This document shows positions 47,500 through 56,889 of a stretch of DNA of 64,000 nucleotides, one piece after another. The notes below the pieces were generated by a model. That model searched no databases. It saw nothing but the letters and a program-made list of their open reading frames with translations, and had not been told where the DNA came from. The stretch's first letter is position 1; every line of letters starts with the position of its first letter. The stretch covers positions 62,001 to 126,000 of the forward strand of contig NZ_JAFCLN010000017.1 in NCBI RefSeq assembly GCF_018129385.1. The letters are read 5' to 3'. A program made the position numbers and the translations under genes. The stretch comes from Bradyrhizobium lablabi (lineage in GTDB: Bacteria; Pseudomonadota; Alphaproteobacteria; Rhizobiales; Xanthobacteraceae).

Positions 47500-47514
47500 G
47501 TTCTAGTTTTGTTC
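47500..47514 (+). promoter_or_regulatory. LexA (SOS) box, GTTC-N7-GTTC
   Basis: GTTCTAGTTTTGTTC fits the alphaproteobacterial LexA direct repeat. It is almost identical to the box at 56890-56904 (shared GTTCT--TTTTGTTC). It is 36 bases upstream of the small minus-strand gene; tupB starts much further away on the plus strand. Confidence 0.6.
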
Positions 47515-47678
47515 TAGTTGTGTCAATCGACCCTCTTCCAATCTCGCGTTGAAATCGCGACTGTCCGCCGCGCCGCGAGCCAAATTTCTCAATGTCTGCG
47601 GTGGTGCGGTATCTCCGTAGTTCTCCGGACCAGAACAAAGTTCCTGCACTCAATGAGACCCGCGAGTCCCGAATCCCC

Positions 47679-48377
47679 GTGAACGAATTTGCCCAAGCCG
47701 CCGCTACGGCGCTGTCCCTGATCGTCCGGCTCGACCCGGAGCTGTCACGCATCGTCGTCCTGTCGTTGCGGGTCAGCCTGACCGCGAGCGTCATTGCGCT
47801 CGTGATCGGCGCGCCGCTCGGCGCGATGCTGGCCGTGACCCGGTTTCTCGGACGGCACACCGTGATCGTGCTGACCAATGCCCTCCTGGGCCTGCCACCG
47901 GTCGTGGCGGGATTGATCCTCTATCTGCTGCTGTCGCGCTCGGGCCCGCTCGGATCGGCAGGTTTGCTGTTCACGCCTGGCGCGATGGTCATTGCGCAGG
48001 CGATGCTGGCAACCCCGATCGTGGTCGCGCTGGTGCACCGGCCGGCTTCGCTGCTCTGGGCCGAATATGGCGACCTGGCGCGGATCGACGGCCTGTCGAC
48101 CTTTCGCAGCGTCATGCTGCTGTTTGCGCTTGGCCGCGGCTCGCTGCTGACCGCCTTCCTTGCCGCCTTCGGCCGGGCCATCGCCGAGGTCGGCGCGATC
48201 ATCGTCGTCGGCGGCAATATCGCCGGCTACACCCGCACCATGACGACGGCGATTGCGCTGGAGACCAGCAAGGGCGATCTGGCGCTCGCCCTCGGGCTCG
48301 GTCTGATCCTGCTGTCGCTGAGCGTCGCGGTCTCGACGATTGCGTTCCTGCTAGTCGGACGCATTGGGGAAAAATAG
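47679..48377 (+). CDS. tupB: Tungstate ABC transporter permease TupB
   Basis: This protein of about 232 residues has five to six membrane helices (IVVLSLRVSLTASVIALVIGAPLG, LTNALLGLPPVVAGLILYLLL) and the permease EAA loop (EYGDLARIDGLSTFRSVM, AFGRAIAEVGAIIVVGGNI). It matches TupB/WtpB-type oxyanion permeases. GTG 47679 is chosen by family N-terminus; ATG 47592 would add 29 residues. It converges with tupA, overlapping by 27 bases. No ATPase gene is adjacent. Confidence 0.85.
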   Translation: MNEFAQAAATALSLIVRLDPELSRIVVLSLRVSLTASVIALVIGAPLGAMLAVTRFLGRHTVIVLTNALLGLPPVVAGLILYLLLSRSGPLGSAGLLFTPGAMVIAQAMLATPIVVALVHRPASLLWAEYGDLARIDGLSTFRSVMLLFALGRGSLLTAFLAAFGRAIAEVGAIIVVGGNIAGYTRTMTTAIALETSKGDLALALGLGLILLSLSVAVSTIAFLLVGRIGEK

Positions 48378-49166
48378 CCGCTCGCCGCCGATCTTGTAGT
48401 CGCCGATCGTCTTCTGCCCGTCGACGGAAACCAGCCAGTCGACAAAGGCCTGGCCGTCCTTGGCCTTGACGTTCGAATGCTTGGCCGGATTGACCAGCAT
48501 CACGCCATACTGGTTGAACAGCCTTCGATCACCTTCGGTGAGAACAGCCAGATCGCCGCGATTCTTGAAGTTGAGCCAGGTGCCGCGATCCGACAGCACG
48601 TAGCCATTGCTTGACGACGCCATGTTGAGCGCCGGCCCCATGCCCTGTCCGATCTCGCGGTACCAGCTTCCCTTCGCCGGTTCGACGTCGATGCCTGCGT
48701 CCTTCCACAACCGCAGTTCAGCCGCATGCGTGCCGGAGCGGTCGCCGCGCGAGATGAACGGCGCCTTGGCTGCCGCGATCTTGCGCAAGGCATCGACGAC
48801 ATCCTTGCCGCCGGCGATTTTTGCGGGATCGGTCTTGGGCCCGATGATGACGAAGTCATTGTACATCACGCCGAAGCGCTTCAGGCCGGCGCCCTCGGCG
48901 ATGAACTTCTCTTCCGCCGCCTTGTCGTGCACGAACACCACGTCGGCATCGCCGCGCCGGCCGATATCGAGCGCCTGGCCGGTGCCGACCGCGACCACCT
49001 TGACGCCGATGCCGGTGGCTTCCGTGAATTTCGGCAGCAGGAAGCCGAACAGGCCCGACTGCTCCGTCGACGTGGTGGATGCGACCGTGATGGTGCGCTC
49101 CTGCGCCGGGGCCGCGGTTGCGACAAAAAGTCCCGCGAGGGCGGCGATCAGGATTCGTTTGAACAT
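48351..49166 (-). CDS. tupA: Tungstate ABC transporter substrate-binding protein TupA
   Basis: This 271-residue periplasmic protein has a signal peptide (LIAALAGLFVATAAPAQE). The TupA tungstate-binding motif VASTTSTEQSGLF follows, then GDADVVFVHDKAAEE, FISRGDRSGTH and GYVLSDRGTW. The ligand group fits tungstate rather than molybdate. The 3' ends of tupA and tupB overlap convergently, so they cannot share a transcript. Confidence 0.9.
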   Translation of the reverse strand: MFKRILIAALAGLFVATAAPAQERTITVASTTSTEQSGLFGFLLPKFTEATGIGVKVVAVGTGQALDIGRRGDADVVFVHDKAAEEKFIAEGAGLKRFGVMYNDFVIIGPKTDPAKIAGGKDVVDALRKIAAAKAPFISRGDRSGTHAAELRLWKDAGIDVEPAKGSWYREIGQGMGPALNMASSSNGYVLSDRGTWLNFKNRGDLAVLTEGDRRLFNQYGVMLVNPAKHSNVKAKDGQAFVDWLVSVDGQKTIGDYKIGGERLFFPNASD

Positions 49167-49294
49167 GCTTTGCCTCGTGCGCTGAGCAGGTGCCGGCCGC
49201 CGTCGTACAACAAGGCGGCCACCGGCTGCAATTCACAGTTGGTCTCGCGCCGCGCGCCTGTGCTAGAAAGCCTCCCGCAACGCGAAACGCCCCG

Positions 49295-50068
49295 ATGCGA
49301 GTTCATATGCGGTCCCCGACGTCCCTCCTCGCCTCCGCCTTCATCCTGATACTTTCGACGCTGCCGGCAACGCAGGGCTGGACCGCGCCCGCCACCGCCA
49401 GGGACGGCAACAACATCGAGCTCGGCGATGTCACCTTTCGCCTCGACGGCATCGAGGCGCCCGCCTTCGACCAGACGTGCATCGACGAGCATGCGGATGC
49501 CTGGGCCTGCGGCGCCGCCGCGCGCGATCAATTGACAAAGCTGATCGGCGGCAAGCCGGTGCGGTGCGACGATCTCGGCGCCGATCCCTCCTTCAAGCGG
49601 CGGCGCCTCGGCGTCTGCACCGTCGAGGGGGCAAGCACGAGCTTGAACCAGCAGATGGTGCAAGATGGTCTTGCGCTCGCGGACGCCAGGGGCAAATTCA
49701 AGGCGGACGAGACGGCCGCGCACGACGCCAAGCGCGGCCTCTGGAAGGGCTGCTTCATCACGCCGACGGATTTTCGCCGCTGGAAACAGGATGCCGCGCT
49801 TCAGGGCGGCGCCTGCCGCGCCGACCGGGACCGCGAAATCCGCGCGCTGCTGTTCCCCGACGATCCCGCCATGCCTGATGGCTGCAACATCAAGGGCAAA
49901 TACGCCGTGCGCGCCCGCGTCACCGGCAACACCGGCATCTATCACCTCCAGACATGCCGCAGCTATCCGGGCCTCGACCAGGACCGCTGGTTCTGTTCGG
50001 AAGACGACGCGCTGGCCGCCGGGTTCCGGAAAGCCTACAATTGTAGGAGAGGTTTGCCGGACAAATGA
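49295..50068 (+). CDS. Secreted thermonuclease-like (SNase fold) protein
   Basis: This 257-residue protein has a signal peptide (LLASAFILILSTLPATQG) and an SNase-like OB fold: LGDVTFRLDGIEAPAFDQTC, ACGAAARDQLTKLIGG, RRRLGVCTVEG, LNQQMVQDGLALA. Cys residues in the core and a C-terminal Cys-rich SNase-associated extension (CNIKGKYAVRARVTGNTGIYHL) are present. Members with intact active sites degrade nucleic acids; activity here is not certain. ATG 49307 is an alternative start. Confidence 0.85.
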   Translation: MRVHMRSPTSLLASAFILILSTLPATQGWTAPATARDGNNIELGDVTFRLDGIEAPAFDQTCIDEHADAWACGAAARDQLTKLIGGKPVRCDDLGADPSFKRRRLGVCTVEGASTSLNQQMVQDGLALADARGKFKADETAAHDAKRGLWKGCFITPTDFRRWKQDAALQGGACRADRDREIRALLFPDDPAMPDGCNIKGKYAVRARVTGNTGIYHLQTCRSYPGLDQDRWFCSEDDALAAGFRKAYNCRRGLPDK

Positions 50069-50120
50069 AGGCTGGCAAAACCTGCGCCGATTATGAGAAG
50101 GTATCTCACGGCAGGCGCAG

Positions 50121-52577
50121 ATGAGTTCCACCGACCCTACCAGCACCCTCCCCGAGGCGGCAGCAGCCGAGCGGCTGCGGCAACATCTCGAAGAAATTGC
50201 GCGCGAGCGTGACCGCGCCCACCGCGCCTTGCAGGATCGCGAAGCGGAGCTTGCCCGCATCCAGCGCATCGCCCGCGTCGGCGGCCTCGAAATCGACTTT
50301 CGCGACGGCGTCAAGAACCGCCGATCTCCCGAATATCTTCTGGTCCATGGCCTGCCGCCCGAGGCAGTCAACGAGACCTATGAGGATTGGGTATCGCGCA
50401 TCCATCCCGAGGATCGCGAGCGGACGCAACAACACCTGTTCGATACCCTGAAGAGCGAAGGTCAGGACTATTCCGCCGTCTATCGGATCGTCCGGCCGAA
50501 TGACGGCGAAGTGCGGTGGATACGAGTCGCCGCCAGGATCGACCGCGACCGCGGCGGCCAGGCGCTGCGCCTGGTCGGCGCCGACATCGACGTCACCGAT
50601 CAGATGCTGGCGCAGGCGACCCTGCGCGAAAGCGAGGAGCGCTTCCGCCTGATCGCCGACAGCGCGCCGGTGCCGATGTGGGTGACCAAGCTCGACCGCA
50701 CGCGGCTGTTCGCCAACCAGTCCTATTGCGATTTCGTCGGACTTCCCTACGAGCAAGCCATCAAGTTCGACTGGCGCAAGGTCCTGCATCCGGACGATAT
50801 GCAGCGCATCGTCCAGGAATCGGTTGCAGGCGAGGCCTCGCTCAAGCCGTTCGTGCTGGAGGCTCGCTACAAGCGCGCCGACGGCGAATGGCGCTGGCTG
50901 CGATCGGAATCGCAGCCGCGCTGGGACCCGACCGGCAAGCATATCGGCTTCATCGGCATCGCCCACGACATCACCGCCGCCAAGCAGGCGGAGATCGACC
51001 TTCGCCGGATGAACGATATCCTGGAGCAGCGCATTGCCGAGCGCACCTCGCAGCTCGAATCCAGCGAAGCGCAGATGCGCGCGATCTTCGAAACCAGCAA
51101 CCAGTATCAGGGCCTGCTCGACCGGCAGGGCAATGTGCTCTACGCCAACAAGACCGCGCTCGAAGGCATCCGGTCCGCGGCCGCCGACGTCATCGGCCGA
51201 CCGTTCTGGGAAACGCCGTGGTTCAGCGGCACGCTCGGCATGGCCGAGGTGGTGCGCGACGCCTTCGAGGCGGCGCTCAGGGGCGAAGCGGTGCGATGGG
51301 AGGTGCAGCTCCGCCTTCCGATCGGCGAGCGCTATTTCGATTTTGCGATGCGTCCCCTGCTCGACCAGCACGGTGCCGTGGTCGGCGCCGTGCCGGAAGC
51401 CGTCGACACCACCGAACGCCGCAGGGCCGACGAAGTGCTGCGTCAGTCGCAGAAGATGGAAGCGATCGGCCAGCTCACCGGCGGCGTGGCGCATGACTTC
51501 AATAACCTCCTGACCATCATCCGCTCGGCCACGGATTTCCTCCGCCGCCGCGATCTCGCCGAGGAACGGCGCGGCCGCTATATCAATGCGATTGCCGACA
51601 CCGTGGAGCGCGCCTCGAAGCTGACGGCGCAGCTATTGGCATTCGCCCGCCGGCAGCCCCTGAAGCCGCAGGTCTTCGACGTCGGCGCGCAGGTCGAAAG
51701 CGTCCTGCAGCTCATCCGCCCGCTCGTCGGCACGCGCATACGCATCGACATGGATATTGCGGACGCCGGCTGCTTTGCCACTGCCGACATCGCGCAGTTC
51801 GAGACGGCGCTGATCAATCTGGCAGTCAACGCCCGCGACGCCATGGACGGCGAAGGCCAGTTGACGATCGCCGTCCGCAAGGTCGGCACCATCCCGCCAT
51901 TGCGCGGACAAGCCGGCCGCCTCGGCGAGTTCGTCGCGATCTCGATGGCCGACACCGGCACCGGCATCGCACCCGACAAGATCGAAGCGATTTTCGAGCC
52001 CTTCTTCACCACCAAGGAGGTCGGCAAAGGCACCGGCCTCGGCCTCAGCCAGGCGTTCGGCTTCGTCAAGCAGTCCGAGGGCGACATCGAGGTGAAGAGC
52101 GTTCCCGGCCAGGGCGCGACCTTCACCATCTACCTGCCGGAGGCCACGGCCCCCGCTCGCAGCGAGCAGGTCGCCGCCGCGGGCGTCGAGCCGGCCGCTG
52201 GGCGCGGCTACCGGGTGCTGGTCGTCGAGGACAATGACGAGGTCGGGCAGTTCTCCACGGAATTGCTGGAAGATCTCGGCTATGCCGTCAAGCGCGCGGC
52301 CAACGCCGACACGGCGCTTGCCATTCTCGCGCGGGACGAATTCGCCGCCGACCTCGTCTTCTCGGATGTCATCATGCCCGGCATGAACGGCGTCGAACTC
52401 GCCGGCGTCATCCGCGACCGCTATCCCGGCCTGCCGGTGGTGCTGACCAGCGGTTACAGCAACGTGCTGGCCGAAAATGCCCACCGCGGCTTCGAGCTGA
52501 TTCAGAAACCCTATTCCGTGGAGTCGCTGTCCCGCATCCTGCGGAAGGCGATCTCCGAGCGGGCGTCGGCGCATTAA
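50121..52577 (+). CDS. Multi-PAS hybrid sensor histidine kinase
   Basis: This 818-residue cytoplasmic kinase has an N-terminal coiled coil (AERLRQHLEEIARERDR), three PAS/PAC domains (about 45-165, 170-295, 315-435) and HisKA with GGVAHDFNN (His458). A HATPase_c domain follows (NLAVNARDAM, DTGTGI, GKGTGLGL), then a C-terminal receiver domain with FSDVIMPGMNG. It has the same core as the kinase at 39.3 kb but no EcfG-type promoter. The signal is unknown. Confidence 0.93.
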   Translation: MSSTDPTSTLPEAAAAERLRQHLEEIARERDRAHRALQDREAELARIQRIARVGGLEIDFRDGVKNRRSPEYLLVHGLPPEAVNETYEDWVSRIHPEDRERTQQHLFDTLKSEGQDYSAVYRIVRPNDGEVRWIRVAARIDRDRGGQALRLVGADIDVTDQMLAQATLRESEERFRLIADSAPVPMWVTKLDRTRLFANQSYCDFVGLPYEQAIKFDWRKVLHPDDMQRIVQESVAGEASLKPFVLEARYKRADGEWRWLRSESQPRWDPTGKHIGFIGIAHDITAAKQAEIDLRRMNDILEQRIAERTSQLESSEAQMRAIFETSNQYQGLLDRQGNVLYANKTALEGIRSAAADVIGRPFWETPWFSGTLGMAEVVRDAFEAALRGEAVRWEVQLRLPIGERYFDFAMRPLLDQHGAVVGAVPEAVDTTERRRADEVLRQSQKMEAIGQLTGGVAHDFNNLLTIIRSATDFLRRRDLAEERRGRYINAIADTVERASKLTAQLLAFARRQPLKPQVFDVGAQVESVLQLIRPLVGTRIRIDMDIADAGCFATADIAQFETALINLAVNARDAMDGEGQLTIAVRKVGTIPPLRGQAGRLGEFVAISMADTGTGIAPDKIEAIFEPFFTTKEVGKGTGLGLSQAFGFVKQSEGDIEVKSVPGQGATFTIYLPEATAPARSEQVAAAGVEPAAGRGYRVLVVEDNDEVGQFSTELLEDLGYAVKRAANADTALAILARDEFAADLVFSDVIMPGMNGVELAGVIRDRYPGLPVVLTSGYSNVLAENAHRGFELIQKPYSVESLSRILRKAISERASAH

Positions 52578-52602
52578 AGCTTTCAACGAACGGCCAGGCC
52601 TG

Positions 52603-52713
52603 CATGGTTCGAGACGCCCGCTTTGCGGGCTCCTCACCATGAGGGTCTGGCATTTCGCCGCAAATCAGGACCTCATCCTGAGGAGCGCGCATCGCGCGCG
52701 TCTCGAAGGATGG
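52603..52713. repeat. Palindromic intergenic repeat, family C
   Basis: The ends are CATGGTTCGAGACGC and GCGTCTCGAAGGATGG, imperfect inverted copies. The core contains CCTCATCCTGAGGAGC, an inner palindrome. It is a third repeat family and lies in the convergent gap between the kinase and GGDEF-EAL genes. Confidence 0.8.
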
Positions 52714-52781
52714 CCGCAACCGCTAAAGTCTGGCCAAATGCGATGGCCCCGCATTAGATGCGGGGTGGGTACCGGTTCGCG

Positions 52782-55502
52782 CTACGCCGCGTCTACGGCG
52801 TCCGTCCCGGCTGCAGCCAGCATCTTCCGGATATCCGCCGCCGGGCGCGGCGGGCTGAACAGGTAACCCTGCATCTGCGTGCAACCGAGCGCCTGGACGG
52901 TGTCGCGCTGCTCGTCCGTCTCAACGCCTTCGGCTGTCGTGACCATGTTGCGGTCGGCGGCGATGCTGACGACCGCCTTGATGATGGACGTCGAGCCCGA
53001 GCCGCGCGTCAGCGCCTTCACAAAGCTGCGGTCGATCTTGATCTTGTCGAACGGGAAACGCTGGAGATAGCTCAGCGACGAATAGCCGGTGCCGAAATCG
53101 TCGAGCGCGATGCGCACCCCGAGCTTGCGGAGCTGATTGAGCGTCACCAGCGCGTCATCGTCGTCGGCGATGAGAACCGCTTCGGTGATCTCGAGCTCCA
53201 GCCGTCGCGGATCGAGCCCGGCCTCCGCCAGCGCGGATGCTACCTTCAGCGACAGCGTCTGCGAGCGGAACTGAATCGGCGAGACGTTGACCGCGACGCG
53301 CACGTCGGCCGGCCAGTTCGCGGCCTCCCGGCAGGCGGTGCGCAGGACGAACTGCCCGAGCTCCTCGATCAGGCCGGTTTCCTCGGCGACCGGGATGAAG
53401 TCGGCCGGCGAAACCATGCCGCGCACCGGGTGCCGCCAGCGCAGCAGCGCCTCGCAGCCGGTCACCTCGTCGCTGCGCAGATCGACCAGCGGCTGATAGT
53501 GAAGCTCAAAGCCGCCTTCGGCGAGCGCGCTGCGCATATCGTGCTCGAGCTCGCGGCGCAGATTGGCCTCGGCTTCCATCGACGGCTCGAAGAAGCGGTA
53601 GGTCCTGCGGCCGGCGGCTTTGGCGGCATACATCGCAAGGTCCGCGCTCTTGAGCAGGCGAAGCAGATCCGAGCCGTGGCGCGGCGCCACCGCCACCCCG
53701 ATCGAGGCGTCGCTGGCAAGGCTGTGGCCATGACAATCGAACGGCGTGCGCAGCGCCGCATAGACCTTTGCGATCAACTCGTTGACATCCTCGTCGGAGC
53801 GCACGTCGTGCTGCACGATGGCGAATTCATCGCCGCCGAGACGGGCAACGAAATCCTGGGAGCCGGCGGCTTCCAGCAGCCGCGCCGAAACGCCCTTGAG
53901 GAATTCGTCGCCGATCAGATGTCCCAGCGAGTCGTTGATACGCTTGAACTCGTCGATGTCGATATAGATGATCGCGAACGGCGTTTCCGAAGTCTGCATC
54001 AGCAGGCCTTCCGCGTGCCGCTGAAACAGCGCGCGGTTCGGCAGATTGGTGAGCGGGTCATAATGGGCGAGATGCTCGATCTTCGCCGCGACGCGCCGGT
54101 GCTCGGTGACGTCTTCCAGCGTGGTGGCCCAGCCGCCGTCCGGCGAACGCTTGTAGATCAGGCGGATCATGCGCCCGTCCGGCGTCGAGATGACGGTGTC
54201 GTGCACCTCGTCATTTTGCGGATTGAGGAATTTGGCGCAGTAGGCATCGACGTCGCCGACGAACGATCCGAGCTGCTGGCGGTGCATGACCAGCTCGCGC
54301 AGATGGCAGCCCGGCCTCACGACATCGGGCGATACGCCGAACATGTCGATATATTGCTGATTGCAGATCACGAGCCGGGCCGAGGCATCGAACAGCAGCA
54401 GCCCCTGCGTCATGTTGTTGATGGCGGTGTCGAGATGCTGGCTCTTCTCCGACAGCAGCCGTTGCGCGGCCCGGTGCTGGCGCTGGAGCTGGCGCACGAT
54501 GAAGAAGATCGTGACGACGACCACGACGACGGCAAGCACCGCGGCGAAGAACTGGAGCTTGGTCTGGGCGCGCCAGTCGGCGAGCGCCGTTTCCGTCTTG
54601 GTGGTGGCGACGATCAGGATCGGAAAATGGCTCAGCGGCCTTGCCGCGCCGACCCGGTCATCACCCTCGGACTGGCTGACAAACCGTCCGGAGACGTTGC
54701 CGTTCGACGTCAGCACGCGCTGGAACGAGGGCGAGCCTGCGACGCTGCGGCCCACCAGCCTTGGATCGTGCGGATAGCGCGCGATCACGGTGCCGTCGCG
54801 ATGGATCATCGAAATCGCGGTATCCTCTCCGAGCGCCAGTGAGGCGACAAAGTCCTCGAAATGGGTCGGCTCGACTCCGCGGCTGGTAAAGCCGATGATC
54901 CTGCCGTCGCGGCCGGTGATTTTTCGCGCGAAAATGGTCGTCCATTTGCCGGTCACCCGGCTGACGGCCGGCTCGACGATCACATCCGGCGTCGCCTTGC
55001 CGGAGGTGAATTCGCGGAAATAGCGGCGGTCGGCGATGCTGACGTCCGGCACCGGCCACATCTCCGAGGTGTTGATCAGCCAGCCTCTGGCATTGAACAG
55101 GTTCAGCGCGCCGACATGCGGCAGCGCGGCGAGCTTTGAGCGCAGCATCTCGTGCGCGCTCAACATCGACATGTGCCGTTCGAAAGAGTCTTCGGTATCG
55201 AACTGGCCCACCTGTAGATAGGCGACGACGTCGTCATGCACATGCTGGAGATCGCCGAGCTGCTGGTCGAAATGCCGCGACAGCAACAGCGCGGTGTTGT
55301 TCAGGTCGCGCTCGGTGATTTCCAACGTGCGTTCGCGGAATTGCAGGGCAAGATAGGCCGTGCCGAGCGCGATCGCCGCCACCAGCGCGACGCCGCACAC
55401 GATCAGCCACTGGATCGCGCCCTTCCTGGTGCGGACCAGCGCAATCGTTGTCGACAGCAGAAGGCGCGCGGAGAAGGCGCCGTCCGAAGATGCACTTTGC
55501 AT
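52782..55502 (-). CDS. Membrane sensor with dCache, PAS, GGDEF and EAL domains
   Basis: This 906-residue protein has two membrane helices (WLIVCGVALVAAIALGTAYL and FAAVLAVVVVVVTIFFIV) flanking a dCache-type periplasmic sensor. A PAS domain, GGDEF (ARLGGDEFAIVQ) and EAL (CEALLRWRHPV) follow. EAL catalytic groups look complete: NVSPIQFR, ELEITEAVL, DDFGTGYSSL, KIDRSFV and EGVET. The GGDEF lacks an RxxD inhibitory site at the usual position. It can make or degrade cyclic di-GMP; the net direction is unknown. Confidence 0.95.
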   Translation of the reverse strand: MQSASSDGAFSARLLLSTTIALVRTRKGAIQWLIVCGVALVAAIALGTAYLALQFRERTLEITERDLNNTALLLSRHFDQQLGDLQHVHDDVVAYLQVGQFDTEDSFERHMSMLSAHEMLRSKLAALPHVGALNLFNARGWLINTSEMWPVPDVSIADRRYFREFTSGKATPDVIVEPAVSRVTGKWTTIFARKITGRDGRIIGFTSRGVEPTHFEDFVASLALGEDTAISMIHRDGTVIARYPHDPRLVGRSVAGSPSFQRVLTSNGNVSGRFVSQSEGDDRVGAARPLSHFPILIVATTKTETALADWRAQTKLQFFAAVLAVVVVVVTIFFIVRQLQRQHRAAQRLLSEKSQHLDTAINNMTQGLLLFDASARLVICNQQYIDMFGVSPDVVRPGCHLRELVMHRQQLGSFVGDVDAYCAKFLNPQNDEVHDTVISTPDGRMIRLIYKRSPDGGWATTLEDVTEHRRVAAKIEHLAHYDPLTNLPNRALFQRHAEGLLMQTSETPFAIIYIDIDEFKRINDSLGHLIGDEFLKGVSARLLEAAGSQDFVARLGGDEFAIVQHDVRSDEDVNELIAKVYAALRTPFDCHGHSLASDASIGVAVAPRHGSDLLRLLKSADLAMYAAKAAGRRTYRFFEPSMEAEANLRRELEHDMRSALAEGGFELHYQPLVDLRSDEVTGCEALLRWRHPVRGMVSPADFIPVAEETGLIEELGQFVLRTACREAANWPADVRVAVNVSPIQFRSQTLSLKVASALAEAGLDPRRLELEITEAVLIADDDDALVTLNQLRKLGVRIALDDFGTGYSSLSYLQRFPFDKIKIDRSFVKALTRGSGSTSIIKAVVSIAADRNMVTTAEGVETDEQRDTVQALGCTQMQGYLFSPPRPAADIRKMLAAAGTDAVDAA

Positions 55503-55576
55503 TTCCTTGCCCCCAGGGCGGCGGTTCTACGGGAACACAACCGAAGGGGGCGTTAGGAAAATGAGTTATCGATCGG

Positions 55577-55966
55577 TTAAAGCGCGTTCCGCGGCACGGA
55601 AAGCTCTTCCTGATCCACCTTTTGCTCGGCTTCCCGCACCGCCTCCCTGGCCTGTTCGACCACCTCGACCAGGACCGGCACGACGCCGGCGCTGACCATG
55701 CCGAGCGCGCGGGCCGCGCTGGTGGAAACGTCGATGATCCGGCCCTTGATGAAGGGACCGCGGTCGTTGACGCGGCACTGGATCGAGATCTTGCCGTGGG
55801 TGACCCGGAGGATTTTTCCGAACTTGTGACTGCGGTGAGCGCAGGTCATTTCGCCGCGTTTGGCGCCGATGCCGGGGTAGAAGGAAGCAAGACCGGATTC
55901 AGCAAAGGCGTTCGCGCTGCCGACTGTCGTCAACAACAGCGCACCAACATATTTTTCGATTCTCAT
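55577..55966 (-). CDS. RlpA-like double-psi beta-barrel protein
   Basis: This 129-residue secreted protein has a signal peptide (LLLTTVGSANAFAES). The RlpA pattern is GLASFYPGIGAKRGEMTCAHRS, FGKILRV, RVNDRGPFIKGRIIDVS and ALGM. RlpA proteins are septal lytic transglycosylases, but this one lacks a SPOR domain and is short. A weak EcfG-like promoter lies 33 bases upstream. Confidence 0.88.
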   Translation of the reverse strand: MRIEKYVGALLLTTVGSANAFAESGLASFYPGIGAKRGEMTCAHRSHKFGKILRVTHGKISIQCRVNDRGPFIKGRIIDVSTSAARALGMVSAGVVPVLVEVVEQAREAVREAEQKVDQEELSVPRNAL

Positions 55967-55998
55967 TTTGCGTCTGCATGGGTCGGCCCCGCGCAGGA

Positions 55999-56024
55999 AA
56001 CGCGATCACGCAATCGTGGTTTCC
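55999..56024 (-). promoter_or_regulatory. Weak EcfG-like promoter upstream of rlpA-like gene
   Basis: On the minus strand GGAAA (56024-56020), 17 bases, CGTT (56002-55999). It deviates at the last -35 base. The CsbD-like gene has the same variant (GGAAA-N17-CGTT). Confidence 0.3.
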
Positions 56025-56146
56025 AGACATGCGGCATTGCATGTCGCGCATTCCGCACGCCACCGTGCGGAACAATCGCATCTGAAGAATTTCGCCACTG
56101 AAAAGCCACGCTGGAACCAGCCCCGTGGCCACCGCAAACTTTCGCA

Positions 56147-56171
56147 GGAACACCCAGGGCCGCTTCTGGTT
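56147..56171 (+). promoter_or_regulatory. EcfG-type promoter upstream of CBS-pair gene
   Basis: GGAAC (56147-56151), 16-base spacer, GGTT (56168-56171). The start codon of the CBS gene is 37 bases downstream. The GGTT -10 variant recurs at 58336 and 60677. Confidence 0.65.
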
Positions 56172-56208
56172 AGCCGCCAAAGCAACCGAGCAATCCAGGA
56201 GGTGGCTT

Positions 56209-56640
56209 ATGAAAGTTCGAGACGCGATGACCCCTGACGTCCAGCTTTGCACGCCCGAAGATACGTTGCGCGATGCTGCCGAAGCGATGGCGGCGCTCAA
56301 TTGCGGGCTGCTTCCGGTGACCGACAATGATCGTCTCGTCGGCATGATTTCCGATCGCGACATTGCTATCCGCGGCGTTGCCTTGGGCCGTGGTCCCGAT
56401 GCCCGCATTGGCGATGTCATGACGTCAGACGTGAAATACTGTTTCGAGGATCAGGACCTCGAAGAGGTCTGCACGAACATGGGCGACATCCAGGTGCGCC
56501 GCCTGCCCGTGCTCGACCGCAACAAGCGCCTGGTCGGCATCATCGCACTCGGCGACATCGCACGCGCCCACGCGGCCGACGGAACGGCCGCGGCACTGAG
56601 CCAGATCTCACGCCCGGGCGGCCAGCACGCGCAGGCGTAG
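56209..56640 (+). CDS. CBS domain pair protein
   Basis: This 143-residue protein is two tandem CBS motifs (VRDAMTPDVQLC..GLLPVTDNDRLVGMISDRDIAIR and GDVMTSDVKYC..VRRLPVLDRNKRLVGIIALGDIAR). AGGAGGTGGCTT precedes the ATG at 56209. CBS pairs bind adenosine nucleotides and act as energy sensors. Its 3' end overlaps the convergent small SOS-type gene by 33 bases. The promoter suggests EcfG control. Confidence 0.9.
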   Translation: MKVRDAMTPDVQLCTPEDTLRDAAEAMAALNCGLLPVTDNDRLVGMISDRDIAIRGVALGRGPDARIGDVMTSDVKYCFEDQDLEEVCTNMGDIQVRRLPVLDRNKRLVGIIALGDIARAHAADGTAAALSQISRPGGQHAQA

Positions 56641-56880
56641 CTCCTCGCGCTTCGACACGCGCTTCGGGCTGCCCGGATCGGGCAGCCGATCGCCGCCGCC
56701 GGCCGCCTTCCACTCGCCAATCAGGCGGGCGATTTCCTTGCGCGCCTCGAGCTGCTCGCCGGCCGCCTCTGCACAGTCGAGGCCCTTGCCGATCTGGTTG
56801 CGCACGAGCGTTTCCAGTTCGAGCGTTTTGCCCCGCAACAGGCTGATCTTGCGCCGTATTTCATTAATTCGGTTGTCCAT
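56608..56880 (-). CDS. Small helical protein with SOS-type box upstream
   Basis: This 90-residue protein (MDNRINEIRRKISLLRGKTLEL.., LIGEWKAAGGGDRLP, then an Arg-rich end) is mostly helical with a coiled-coil-like N-terminus. No family is recognised. A GTTC-N7-GTTC box lies 10-24 bases upstream of its ATG. It overlaps the CBS gene at its 3' end. The combination suggests a DNA-damage-induced small protein. Confidence 0.72.
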   Translation of the reverse strand: MDNRINEIRRKISLLRGKTLELETLVRNQIGKGLDCAEAAGEQLEARKEIARLIGEWKAAGGGDRLPDPGSPKRVSKREELRLRVLAARA

Positions 56881-56889
56881 GGCTTGTTA

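Noticed and set aside
52758..54842. A 694-codon open frame on the plus strand opposite the GGDEF-EAL gene
   Set aside because: It is Arg/Ala/Asp-rich antisense sequence without domains. Long antisense frames are expected in GC-rich DNA, and the opposite strand encodes a complete multi-domain protein.
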